Shown here one piece after another: positions 21,414 through 32,413 of a DNA stretch of 64,000 nucleotides. How positions within the stretch are numbered: position 1 is the stretch's first letter; every line of letters starts with the position of its first letter. The DNA lies in contig JAADKB010000007.1 in assembly GCA_009982845.1 (NCBI GenBank), positions 558,001 to 622,000 on the forward strand. The letters run 5' to 3'. The stretch comes from Delphinella strobiligena (Eukaryota; Ascomycota; Dothideomycetes; Dothideales; Dothioraceae). Under the pieces are notes generated by a model, which saw nothing but the letters and a program-made list of their open reading frames with translations, made no database searches and was not told the DNA's origin. The position numbers and the translations under genes were made by a program.

Positions 21414-22220
21414 TCATGTCCTACCGACACCGACAAGGCTTAAAAACTCATTCCGCATCTTGGAGTCCTTCTCAAAGCAGCCAAGAGCGCAGCTAGTAAT
21501 AGTAGTGGTACCCGTCTTCTCGACGCCGCGCATCACCATGCACAGGTGGCATGACTCCACGACTACAGCAACGCCCTGTGGCTTGAGAACTTGATTGAGG
21601 GCATGGGCGACGTCCTTAGTCAGACGCTCCTGAATCTGTAGTCGTCGGCAGAAAATTTCAGCGATGCGCGGGAGCTTAGAGAGTCCGATGACAGTGTTCG
21701 AGGGTATGTAGCCAATATGCATCTGAGGTTGTTAATTAGTCTTGAGTAGGAGGGCAATTATACATCATGCGAGCAATACTTTTCCAGTGAAAGGCACGAG
21801 GTGGTGCTCGCATAGGCTGTGGATCTCAATGTCCTTTACGATGACAATTTCGTTGTGTCCCTCGCAGAAGAGTGCATCGTCGACAACATCCTCAACGTCG
21901 ACCTGGTAGCCCTTAGTCAAGAACAATAGCGCTTTTGCGTATCGCGAAGGCGTGGCGAGCAGGCCCTCGCGGTCGGGATCCTCGCCGATGCACTCCAGCA
22001 GTGTTTTCACGGCCCTACACATCCTATGAAGCCGCATCTTCGCGTGCTCGGGGCCTTCGTTGATGCGGCTCTGAAAGACTTCCATTGGCTGGTTCAGCCC
22101 GTCTGAGTCGGCGATTGGGTTGGGCAGCCGCTGATCTAGGGATACTGTGCCCTTCTTCACGGCCGGCTCCTCGTGCGAGCTATCAGTTTCCTTGTCAAGG
22201 TCTTGGCTGTGTTTCTCCAT
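21414..22220 (-). CDS. FOL2: GTP cyclohydrolase I, 249 aa
   Basis: Converts GTP to 7,8-dihydroneopterin triphosphate, the entry step to folate and pterin synthesis; active as a homodecamer in the cytosol. Exon 1 is 21780-22220 and exon 2 is 21414-21722, with intron 21723-21779. Splicing joins 'HHLVPFTGK' to 'MHIGYIPSNTVIGLSK'. The zinc ligands are present: 'SLCEHH' (C137 and H140) and the later Cys in 'VESCHLCMVMRG'. Conserved 'EGLLATPSRYAKALLFLTKG' and 'RRLQIQERLTKDVA' are also there. The N-terminal 60 residues are charged and not conserved. It shares a 365-bp promoter with the broken fusion gene to its right. The gene is intact, unlike its neighbours. Whether it is the only copy or an accessory paralogue cannot be told from this window. 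Confidence 0.93.
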
Positions 22221-22585
22221 GGTACTGGCACGGTGATTAGCGAAAGTGTGGAAGAAGAAGAACAAGGGCAACGGGCTACATATAAAGGTTGAGGATGGGG
22301 AATGATGATGAGGATTCTAGAAAGGCCTTTCTTTCTGCGACAAGTCACTAAAATGCAGTTTCTTTGATATGTGTGGACCATAGTCCAAACAAGTGACAAT
22401 GAACTGCATACTCACGTGAGCAAGCAACGTGGCAGCAATCCAAGAAGATCACGTTTGTTCAGGAATCTGCAGCTCATTTCCAGCAGCTTGACCCTGCAGC
22501 TGCTGGAGATTATAAGCCAGACTAAGCCATACCAAATTGCCCTACACTCCTTTGGAAACCACATGCACTCTCAGAATTAACCGAC
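22221..22585. promoter_or_regulatory. Shared divergent promoter, GTP cyclohydrolase / fusion gene
   Basis: 365 bp between the two divergent start codons. This spacing is typical of co-regulated pairs in fungal clusters. No specific site is claimed; a palindrome-like stretch near 22490 (GCAGCTGCTG) is weak. Confidence 0.45.
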
Positions 22586-25500
22586 ATGGCTACTCTCGAC
22601 ACCCTAAAGCAGTCCCTTAGGCAGAGGGTCACGGCAATGGCATCGTCTCAAACGCAGCCTCTATCCGAAGCACAGTACAGCGCTGGTTTCGCCGTTCTGC
22701 TGCAAGGCCCAGGACGAAAAACATATCAAAACTTCATTATTCCCCAATTAGCTCTCTTGTTAGCCCCATTCTTTGAATCGCATTCCTGTATTTCGATCCT
22801 AGAAGTTGGACCAGGCCCGGAGAGCGTGCTCAGTAGTCTGCCCGTCAGACTGAGACAGAAAACCACAAGATATGCTGCATTTGAGCCTAACAACCTCTTC
22901 GCTACAAGGCTGGAGGAATCGTTTTGTTCCGCCCCAAAAACAACTTCGCCACTACCGTGTCTGGAAAGTTCGCCCGACATTCATCGTGTCCCATTTGGTC
23001 CTGACAGCAGCACAAGCACTAGTACGAGCGCTGACAACAAGAAATTCAACGTTATCCTATTCTGCCATAGCATATACAGTATAAAGCCCGAGCGCACCTT
23101 CATCGAAAGGGCGCTGAATATGCTTCACTAACAGCCAAAAGACAGGATAGTGGTAGTCTTCTATTGCAACGGAAGCTTGCACCTTAACAGCTTAACGTGC
23201 TATTGAACGACTTCTTTCCCTACTGGGCTTGTTCGCGTAGCTGATGACAACGAGGCCTTAGACTGCTTTGCTGCTTTTATTGTCGGTTTTGTTATGCAAG
23301 ACAGCGCTTCGAATAAGGCTATCCAGGCCAGATGGCGTGAGGTATGCCGCTCTATTGGCTGTTGCGAGGAAGCCTGTCCACATCATCTCTTCTTTAGCTC
23401 ACTTCACATTATGGCATCCTTTACTCAACATGCGTTCGCTTTGCCGGAGCTAACAGCGCAACTGCCAGCTTTGATTAGCAATAATAAGGTTAAGAACCGG
23501 AAGGCTCGCTTCCGCCATCCTGCCTCAATCCTTAGGCTAAAGGAGATTCGTTACGTTCAGCAGTGCGTCCGCTAGGCTCTAAACAATAAATTCAGCCTTT
23601 CTATTGTTAGTGGAGGCCACAGCGACAATTGTGTATGGTCCTACGTTGTCGCGCTCGACATAAGCGCTTTTAATAAAATACATATCCTTGCGGCTACAGA
23701 TGAGGAAGAGACAGTCAGTCCAGATTCCAGTCATTTAGTAGTCGTTGAGGCCGGCTGTAAGTCCGGAGATGTAGTTAGTAAGACTATAGCAGCAGGCCTG
23801 ACAGTGCCAATGGGTTCCTGTCCGAATGTAGGCGCGGGCTCGTGGCTATAAGGCGGCATTGGGCATCTGGCTTGTCTCTATAGTCTTACGTGCAACGCTA
23901 TTATCGGTGCCGTGGTGGTCAGCGTCGCCTCTGGCTAGACTCTCTGCGTCGGTTATGTACCAAACAAATATCGGCCAGTTGACGCAATGCAATCGGATAA
24001 CAGCGCTAAGCTATTGTGGGCATTGAAAGGTGCTGGAACCAACTTTGGTGTTGTAATCAGCGTCACTTTCAAGGCATGCATTGCTCCAACCTATCTCGTC
24101 CGGAATTGGTACTTTCACCTAAGCGACAACGTGGAGGCGCAACTTAAGCTCAGCGACTTTGATAGGCTCGTCGCCCGAAATCTCCCACGGCATTGTTCCG
24201 TAGATACCTATCTGTACTCGGATAAAGACGAGCTGCGTCTCGGAGTGACCATGTTCGAATCTTGCATAACTAAATCCAACTATGAACTGCCTATGCTCAC
24301 ACCAAAACCCATGTCGGTAAATGAAGTCTTTGGGCAGGAAGACAATTCGAAGGCCGTAGACAGCGTCGGTTTGTTCGAGACCGAGATGTACATGTCCGGG
24401 ATGCATGGTGGACACGGCGGCGGCAAGACCTCCTCGTTTAAGCGATGTTTATTCCTTAAGCGCATTGGAGCAATGGACATCGCCAATATCTTAGTAGCGG
24501 CCGTTGAGACTCGTCCCTCACCACTCTGCTACCTCCATCTGCTGCAAGGTGGCGGGGCGGTTGGCGATGTGGCGGATAATGCCACTGCTTTCGGCTGTCG
24601 AGACTGGGACTTTGCCTGCGTGGTGACTGGTGTCTGGCCCCTCGACCAAGACAGAACAGAGATCGCTCGAGCTGCTGTGATGTGGGTCTATACTGTTGCC
24701 AGGGACCTGTTGCCCTTGAGTAGGGGCGCCTACAGCGCAGATCTCGGGCCAGATCCCAGGGACGTCGCGCTGGCGGCTAAAGCATTTGGACCAAACCTGT
24801 CCCGCCTAGCCCGCCTTAAACAAAACTTGGACCCAGGCAATGTCCTGGCCTTCGCCTGCCCGCTCGTGGAAGCACCGACTATCAGACAGAAGCTCATTAT
24901 CCTGGTCATAAGCGAAAGCTGCGCTGGTAAGAACTATTGCGCTAACATCTGGGTTTCCGCGTCTGCCACATACAGCGACAAAAGCCTTAAGGCACGTACA
25001 GTCAGCATTAGTGACGTAACCAAGCGAGAATACGCAGTGGCTACCGGGGCTGATCTGGAGCGCTTGCTTCAAGACCGTGCCTATAACGAGCAACACCGGC
25101 CGAATCTGTCGAGATATTTCCACGAACAGGTGCGGCAGCGACCTGGACTGCTAGAGGAGCATTTCCTAGACCTTGTGGACAGTGCTACGGATGCGGACGT
25201 GCTATTCATCATTGGGATGAGGGACGTGGCGCCGGTCGCAGCTTTGTCGCATCTTGTACTAGACTGCTGCCTGCTCGAAGTCAGCGTCAAAGCTAGTATG
25301 AAGATGCGGCGGGCTCGTGGAGGATGCTATAACAGCGATGAGGTTGATGACAATGATAGAAACATCAATAACGGCAAAGACGGTAATAGCTGCCCCACCT
25401 TCATCTTCAACAATGCCACGACCGGACGCAAGGCGGCAGAAAGATTCTTCGAGCACCACTTGCACCCCTTCTTTCACGAAGACCTGCAGCAACTGAGCAA

Positions 25501-26062
25501 TATAGTACGCCTAGTACCCAACTTTCCACGCCAGGGCATCGAGTTCCGCGACGTGCTCGGAATCTCCCAGTAGTCAGGTGGGCTGGACCTGTGCACCTCT
25601 GTGCTGCAGACTCTATTCACGGGGGATTGGACCAAAGTCGATGTAGTGGTTTCGTGTGAGACAGGCAGCTTTGTATACGCGCCGGCGTTGGCTATGCGAG
25701 TCGGCATACTATTAGCGCTTATTCGTGAAGCGGGTAAACTTCCTCCACCCACTATTTCTGTTGGCAAATCCTCGTCGTATATTTCGTCTTCGGCCATCAA
25801 CGTTTCAAGCAAGAGTAGGATCGAGATGGGCCGGAATGTCGTTCCTAGAGGCGCCACAGTGGTGATAGTGGATGATGTGCTTGCCACAGGGAACACACTT
25901 TGCGCGGTGCTGCAGCTCTTAGACGAAGCTGGAGTGGATGCTGAGGATGTCAAGATTATGGTCGTGGCCGAGTTTCCTGTTCACCGTGGTCGGGAACTGC
26001 TGCGCCGACGTGGCTTTGGTAAAGCACATATTCTTAGCCTTTTAGTTCTTGGCGGTACCTAG
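22586..26062 (+). pseudogene. Four-part fusion: methyltransferase-like / FAD-linked oxidase / PMVK-like kinase / APRT-like, six in-frame stops
   Basis: One frame of about 1,158 codons, with no frameshift, starting MATLDTLKQSLRQRV. Region 1 (22586-~23460) has a SAM-binding-like 'ISILEVGPGPESVL'. Region 2 (~23500-24870) is a BBE/FAD_binding_4 oxidase: 'IVSGGHSDNCVW', 'KGAGTNFGVVISVTF', ending 'LDPGNVLAFACPL'. Region 3 (~24890-25330) is a P-loop kinase with 'SESCAGKNYCA' and 'SISDVTKREYA', resembling animal-type phosphomevalonate kinase. Region 4 (~25490-26062) is adenine-phosphoribosyltransferase-like: 'VPNFPRQGIEFRDVLGIS' and the PRPP loop 'VVIVDDVLATGNT'. Internal stops are at 23129, 23204, 23573, 23849, 23936 and 25571. 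At 23849 and 25571 the family residue is Gln, so CAA/CAG to TAA/TAG fits RIP. The downstream part 23987-25570 is still one long open frame. The kinase label is the least certain. Confidence 0.82.
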
Positions 26063-26834
26063 GAGAGTGAGGAAGTCCTTTTCACATATGCCTTTGTCAA
26101 CATTGTCAAAATGGAAAAGATGATATGACCGCTCTGGAACTTCTGTTTCCGATGACAAAACACTTTGAGTTTTCTATTGACCCTGCGACAGGTGAGAACA
26201 TGAAATGGCAGATGAGTCGTGTCACACTATACATCTTCCATAGAGCCGATCCATCACCTTTTCATTGACTGGTACCACAGGCAGCATGCACAGATTAGTC
26301 ATAGCAGATGCCATTGCCACCATCATCCGAAGCCAATAGTGAGAGCAGAAGGTTGTTGCTGTCTGAGGAGAAGCTGGGGTGCAAGAGGTTGACCTTGCGC
26401 ATATTGAAGACAAGGCTCTAGGCCAGTAACAGTGGCAGCAACGGAGGCTGGACCGAAATAGACATGATGAATAAATATGATGCGACAAAGACAAGTAGTA
26501 GCAACTATGCAATGGTGCAAAAGGAAATGGACATTGACGGATATGGAGCCGCACCACCGGGTTTCAGCATATGATAGTGTTAGGTATGCAAAGATGTACT
26601 TTCACACAGAAAGGTCAGAGCTTGAGATAAAGTTCTCGCAAATCGCATGATATCTGACTGACTTGTCGCTATATGTTCAAACTTGGGACAGAATACAAAG
26701 CCACTGAATCAAGTGATATATATAGCTTATACACCGGGGCCGATTCTGGTTGGAGGCATTATCCCAAGCTTTACGGCTGATCCCGCACTTCGGAAGACGC
26801 TCGCTACCGCGTCTGTGCCTTAATGTGACCCTGA
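26063..26834. other. Non-coding flank between fusion pseudogene and LINE
   Basis: About 770 bp. Minus-strand frames at 26222-26557 have no recognisable protein and several stops. Before the LINE inserted, this sequence was continuous with 32401 onward. Confidence 0.4.
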
Positions 26835-26847
26835 CTTTCCGAAGGGT
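26835..26847 (+). repeat. Target-site duplication of the LINE, left copy
   Basis: CTTTCCGAAGGGT at 26835-26847 recurs exactly at 32401-32413, on the other side of the retroelement. A 13-bp duplication of variable sequence fits target-primed reverse transcription. Confidence 0.85.
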
Positions 26848-28944
26848 TTGATTGATTGATTGATTATTTCATACGCTATGCGCTTGCCACTGGAAGCATG
26901 AGCGACTACTATTTATTGCTGACTAAATTACAATTCTGTGTGGGGCCTGTGTCTTATTCTGCAGCTCCATCCGTCGGGGTGTCCGTGCCCCTGTTTTGTC
27001 TGGGTGTTCTTCGGCAGTTGCCGTGTCCTATGTGTGTTTTTTTTTTATTCAGCCTTGTCCTCGTCCTCCGACTCCCCTCCACTGTCTCCTGTTTCACCCC
27101 CTCGATCGTTCCTCTCAGTTTCGTTCTCCGGCCTTCTGCGCTCCTCTGCGAACTCCAATCTTCCAGTATCTATTGCGTATCTAATAGTTGCCTAGATTGT
27201 TTCTATGTCTGCTTTCTATTAATCCGCCAGTCCGTCCCTATATAGCTGCTCTACTGCTATATAGGGGTTACGCCCCTTTAATATTTATAAAATATTATTA
27301 AACTTATGCTTTAGTGCTTTTATTAATTTACGTTTTTAAATATTATATTTAGAATATAATAATATAAAATATTAAACTGTCTCCTCTCCTTATCTGCATT
27401 TATATTAGCTTAAATTTATAATATTAATTACTACTAGGAATTTATTTAAATAAGCATGCTTTATTTAGAGCTATAAAAGAATAGAAGCCTTTTTCTTATT
27501 TATTATATTATAAAATAATATTATATATTTACTTAAAATAGCGCTATTCATTACGTAAAGGCTTCTACCTGCTTTTTAGAGTCTTTGTTGTTCCTTAGCT
27601 AGGATTTTGTTTTAGAAGGTGTTCTAAACTTATTTTACATTATCTAGAATTATTTTATTTATATTTAACTTTATATAGCAGCTTGTTGCCTACTTAGCTA
27701 GTCAGTTAGCTTCTACGTGTTTTACTACTGTAAATTTCTTTAAAATCTATTAAATAACTAGATATTTCTTAAAGGTTACGTATTTTCTTATTATATATAG
27801 AATACTCTATACTATAGCTGCTCCGCTTTGGCTCATTTAGCAGTTAATTATGTAAATAGCTGTTTAACTGTCTAACTATTTTGCTATTTAGGGGATTGGC
27901 TTCCCCTAGCTATTCAATATCTCTAATATAATCCCTGCTAGGGTTACTGCTTATTTTGATTGCTATTAGCTCTATTATTATGCTATTAATGCTGCTTTCT
28001 AACTTAACTTATTAAGAGTAGGTGGATAATAGTATAGACTTCTTAGAGTATACTACTACTCCGACTCCTGCTTAGCTATTAGCTACTGAGCTATTAGCAA
28101 AGACGTTTATAAGCTAGTCTTTTATCTTAATATAATTTCTGTGTGCTTTATTTAAGTTATATTAGTCTAGTTCGCTATTAACTGTAGTTACTTCCTATAG
28201 TAGGGCCACCTATATTAGGATAGTTTCTATCTCTGTCCCTATCTTTTCTAACTGTGTTTCTATATTATAAAAAGGGGAAATGAACAACTTTGCTTTAGGC
28301 TTCTTAATTAGTTTTCTAAGCTGTATCTTTAATAAGTTAGTTTCTAGTAGCGTATAGAGTCCTACCTAGAATTTACTAATTTTTAGTTTTAGCTAAATAT
28401 ATAGAAGAGGGAGCGAGGCTTTAATGCTAGATACTTTAACTAAGATTGTGTAAAAGCATTTAATAATTGCTTAAGCTCCTATTTTTTATATAAAATTGAG
28501 AATTTTTGTTATACTATTATTAATCTTTCCTTTTAAGGACTTAGAGTACTACATTGTAGCTATATAGTCTGTTTTTAAAGCTACTATAGCTTAATATAGC
28601 TGTTTTGCTAATTATAGGCTAATATAGAAGAGGCATTTAAGTTAACTAGCGCTTCTCTACCCTTTTATTTTGACTTTAGCTAGGTGGTTCTTAAACCTTA
28701 GCTTAGCGTTAAAGATAACTCTTAGGATTCTTTCTTTTATAGAAGGTTTAATAATATAGTTGCCTACCCTTAGTAAGGGGTTTATATTACTAATTTTCCT
28801 ATAATTTTATATAAAATGTATAAGAATTATCTTATTGCTTTTAAATGTAGCATTATTATTTTTTGCTTATTAGAGGGCTTTTAAGATAACTTTGTTATTA
28901 AATATTGCTATATTTCTTTTTACTAATTCTAAAATAGCTTATTA

Positions 28945-29061
28945 GGTGTAGTTATCTATAAACCCTATATTACCTTGTCTTCTATTAATCTTCTCCTTTA
29001 TTAGAAACGCGTTAAAGAAGATATATAGAATTAGGGCAAATATTAATCCTTATAAAAAGCC
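28945..29061 (-). pseudogene. Reverse transcriptase core remnant of the LINE
   Basis: The minus strand reads 'GFL*GLIFALILYIFFNAFL' then 'NRRQGNIGFIDNYT'. This corresponds to the RT block G(F/L)PQGSPLSPILY..FN followed by the catalytic xxDD box. The expected Gln is a TAA (CAA to TAA), and the second catalytic Asp is Asn (GAC to AAC), both changes of the RIP type. The enzyme is dead. Confidence 0.78.
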
Positions 29062-30309
29062 GGATTTTATAAAAGTGACTCTGCTTAATTTTATATTATT
29101 AACTAGTACTATAGCTAGTCAGTTAATATAAAAGGAGTCAACTTATATAATTATATAGGTTAGGATCCCCTCTACACGTAGCTGACTAATAAGCATCTAC
29201 TAAAAAACATTATTATATACTCCTTTTATATTAAAGCTGATAAGGAAAAGGACTTTCTTTTACTATTATGCTTTAAAGATTTTCTTAATTAAAAGAAGTA
29301 GCGCTTAATTGCATAAATATCTTAGCCTAGCGCTGAATTATATTTCTAAAAGGAAATTGAAAATCTCAGCCTAATATAATATTCTTCTTATTAATACAAG
29401 TTCTATTAATTTGCTTAGAGTAGTTAAGAGAGAGATAAAGCAATATGCTTTTGCTATATAGTAATTAGGTTTCCTTAGCTTTTATAATAACAAGATTTGT
29501 GCTTTTTTCTATATAGTTAATATATATCCTAATTAGTACAATGCGTTAAAGATATTAATAACTTAGTTATTTAAAATAAACTATAAACGTTTCTATACAA
29601 TATTTAAAATGCTATTTATACTTAGCGCTTTATATAAGCTAATTTTAGCTATTATCTTAGTTACTTCTTTAATAGAGATATCCGGATTATCTATATGTCT
29701 TACATTAGGGTTTGGCATATCCTCTTTCTATCTTTTAAGGATTAGTAGGAAAAAGCATTAAAGTAGTTTAGTTGCTTTAGCCTTATCTTCTTTAAGCTCC
29801 ATTTTTTAGCTTTTAACGCTAATAATTATAATAGGGATATTACTAAACGCTAATAGTTATAGGTTAAGGTATTAAGCTGCTTTCCAGATGTTGTCTATCT
29901 GTGCTAAGAATTTATTCCAATATATTCGCTTTTTGTTATAAATGCCTTTATAGAACTAGTATTTAGCTTGCCTAGCTTTATAGCAGCTTTTTTCCCTATC
30001 TAGTTCTATAGTTTATAATGCAATGCTCTAATTTAGGTATTAAGTATATTTATTATATAACTCTGTAAGTTTATTGTCCTATTATGCTTTTATATATAAG
30101 GATTTTTTAATTATAGGGCTATAGTTACAGATATATTGGCTTATAATATTTTAAATCTCTATAACTACTTAGTCAAGCTTAGTAGTATTGTTAATATTAA
30201 TAATAAACAGTTTCTATCCTTTAAGTGCCTTAATAGCTATATTCTAGTTTGTTTTTCTAAAATTATATTTAGCCTCTAGCAGAACAGTTGTTTTAACTTT
30301 ATCAATTTG

Positions 30310-30590
30310 AAATATTATAGCTTTGTAGTCTGACCTATATTGAATTAGGTGGATGCTATACTTTATAACCTGGTCCTCTATTAAGCTGGACACTAGTATA
30401 AAATCAATAATAGTTTTAAATTGTCTTTATAAGAATGTGACTATATTGCTTAGTAGCGCTAAGAATATATTATATTGTTATATCCACTAAAGCACTAGTT
30501 CGCTTTCTTTTATATATTGTAACTGTAGCATATTGATTCCTTTTTATACTAGGTTATAGCAGTTAAAGTCATTTCTAATTACAATAAAGA
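30310..30590 (-). pseudogene. AP-endonuclease domain remnant of the LINE
   Basis: Minus-strand reading gives 'VIRNDFNCYN', then 'TIIDFILVSSLIEDQ' and 'QYRSDYKAIIF', with several stops. These match the endonuclease motifs GDFN, (S)TIDLVL and GSDH(R/Y)A in order and spacing. The metal and catalytic His of SDH is changed to Tyr (CAC to TAC), again a C-to-T change. Confidence 0.72.
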
Positions 30591-31704
30591 GGTTTTCCCT
30601 ATATTTAGCTTTTGCTTTCTAAATTGCTTTACTTAATGTGTTAAGTCTAATAGTAGCTGTCTCTTCCAAGTCCTGCTTAGAAGGCATATGTTAGCTATAG
30701 CTTAGAATGTAAATTGACATTATAAAAATATATTTTATTAAAATAGTAATAACTTCTGCAATTATATTTAATAACTGTATAAGGATCTGAACAAATAGAA
30801 TATCTTTATAAATATATAATGCTAATTAAAATACGTAATACATTAGTCCTTTTTAATATATAATTAGTATTACAATAATCTAGCATTAATATTGAGAAAT
30901 ATATAGTTTACCTTTAATGCTAGCAATGCTTAATTCTATAATTATAATTGCTATAAACTGGCTAATGGACTAGTTATTAATAAGACTGAGTTAGGCTAGG
31001 GATTATCTATTCACATTTGCTAAGAGGAAACAGGTGTCCCTTATTATATTTGAAGTTAGCTATATTTAGCCTAATAGTAGCTGTATTTATTGCAATTATA
31101 GTATCTCTATAAGCGTTGGATTTTATAGTATATATTAACTGAGGCTATGTTACTGTTAACTTTGATTATTTGTTTATTAAGCACCTGCTAGGCATTTTCT
31201 ACTATATTAATAGACTACTATAGATCCTATAGGCTTCTCTCCTTTAGAAAGCCAGAATACCTTAATAGCTCCTATAAACTCGTTTTCAATACTGAATTCA
31301 GTTACTAGCTCTGGTTTAATTATATAAATATTAAATGTTAGAACTGCTGTTCTCTATATATTATTAACTTTAATTAGAAAGAGTTCCTTTTTACAAGTCC
31401 TAGCTATCTTAAAGACTTAGTAAACCTATATATTATTTATTTTTAATTATGCTGCGTTCTTTCTATTTTAAATAATCATTTTTATAGCTTTTACTTTATT
31501 TTAGATTTTTTTAATAATAATATAGCTTATAGACTATTAAGCTGCAACTGCTTTTTAAATCTTTTTTTCATTTGCTTTATAGTTTTTAGCTACTTTAAGC
31601 TATTTAGCTAATATTCAGCTTAAGTTAATTATAACTTTAGAAAATTGGTATAGTTTTTTAGAAAAGATAGGTAGTGTTATTACTGTAGTGTTGCTACATT
31701 ATAG

Positions 31705-31962
31705 CTAAGTGGCTAATAACAATAGGTTGATTGAACCTAATGCTGCTAAAGCGTAGGAGGTTAATAGGGAGGCCGCTATATTAGGGTCAGCTAGGGATAC
31801 TGGGTTCGACTGTTTGAAGGTCAAGAGGACTGTTCTTCCTTTGTTGACGCTGGATCCGATAAACTGGACTTCAGTATCTAGGGCCTTAATATTAGCGTTT
31901 GTTGCGTTAAGCTTCTTTTTGAGCTTCTTGTTTTTCTTTATAATGATGTTAAGTGTTTTCAA
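31705..31962 (-). pseudogene. ORF1 (gag-like) remnant of the LINE
   Basis: The only frame of 85 codons left inside the element. It begins MKTLNIIIKKNKKLKKKLNA, a Lys/Asn-rich probable coiled coil, then 'LDTEVQFIGSSVNKGRTVL', and ends at a stop at 31705. Its position at the 5' side of the element fits ORF1; no zinc knuckle remains visible. Confidence 0.55.
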
Positions 31963-32400
31963 TAATGTGGCGTTCTCCTAATAGAGAGCCTCAGTCTGAT
32001 TTTAGAGAGTCTCGTTCTAAGTCTTGAATTGCTTAAGCAGTTTGTTAAATTTGCCGTTCTGGGCGTTCACTGCTCTTTTGATGAGACGTTTCATTATATC
32101 TTTAACAAAAATAGTGCTATTACTTGGACTGAGAGAGCGAATAGGTTGAATCAACCCTCAGCTGCTCTGCCTAGTGATTCTAGTCTTTCGTTAGGCGGCT
32201 ATAACTGCCCTTACTCTCTATAGAAATGGGGTAGGAGCGACTATGGCGACAGCGTCGCTGGGATAGTCGGGCAGCACCCTTTCCCTCGACTAAAATCGAC
32301 GGGAGTTGGATAGTCCGACTCGTCGAGTCGGCTTGTAGATGAAACTGTCAATAAAATGATGAATATCGATAAAAAATATCGATGTCGTTTTTCCGACCTC

Positions 32401-32413
32401 CTTTCCGAAGGGT
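32401..32413 (+). repeat. Target-site duplication of the LINE, right copy
   Basis: Exact copy of CTTTCCGAAGGGT found at 26835-26847. It marks the 5' boundary of the minus-strand LINE. Confidence 0.85.

Larger units (their letters stand above)
26848..32400 (-). mobile_element. Non-LTR retrotransposon (LINE), full-length, destroyed by mutation
   Basis: A 5.55-kb AT-rich element between two 13-bp duplications, oriented on the minus strand: ORF1 remnant near 31705-31962, endonuclease remnant near 30310-30590, reverse transcriptase remnant near 28945-29061, and a 3' tail of short repeats (GATT units on the plus strand, 26850-26864). Between 27246 and 31704 neither strand keeps an open frame of 60 codons, and TA dinucleotides are extremely frequent. 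This is the pattern of heavy RIP. The order ORF1-endonuclease-RT with no LTRs fits the Tad1/I-like LINEs of ascomycetes; the exact clade is inference. The first 400 bp at the tail end and the last 600 bp at the 5' end are less degraded than the middle. A second copy starts at 61867. Confidence 0.88.

Noticed and set aside
26848..26866. GATT microsatellite as a simple tandem repeat
   Set aside because: The same tail is found at 61867 followed by the same unique sequence, so it is the 3' tail of the LINE and not an independent satellite.
26835..32413. LTR retrotransposon
   Set aside because: No long terminal direct repeats were seen, the endonuclease is AP-type, and the ends are a 13-bp duplication with a repeat tail, which fits a LINE.
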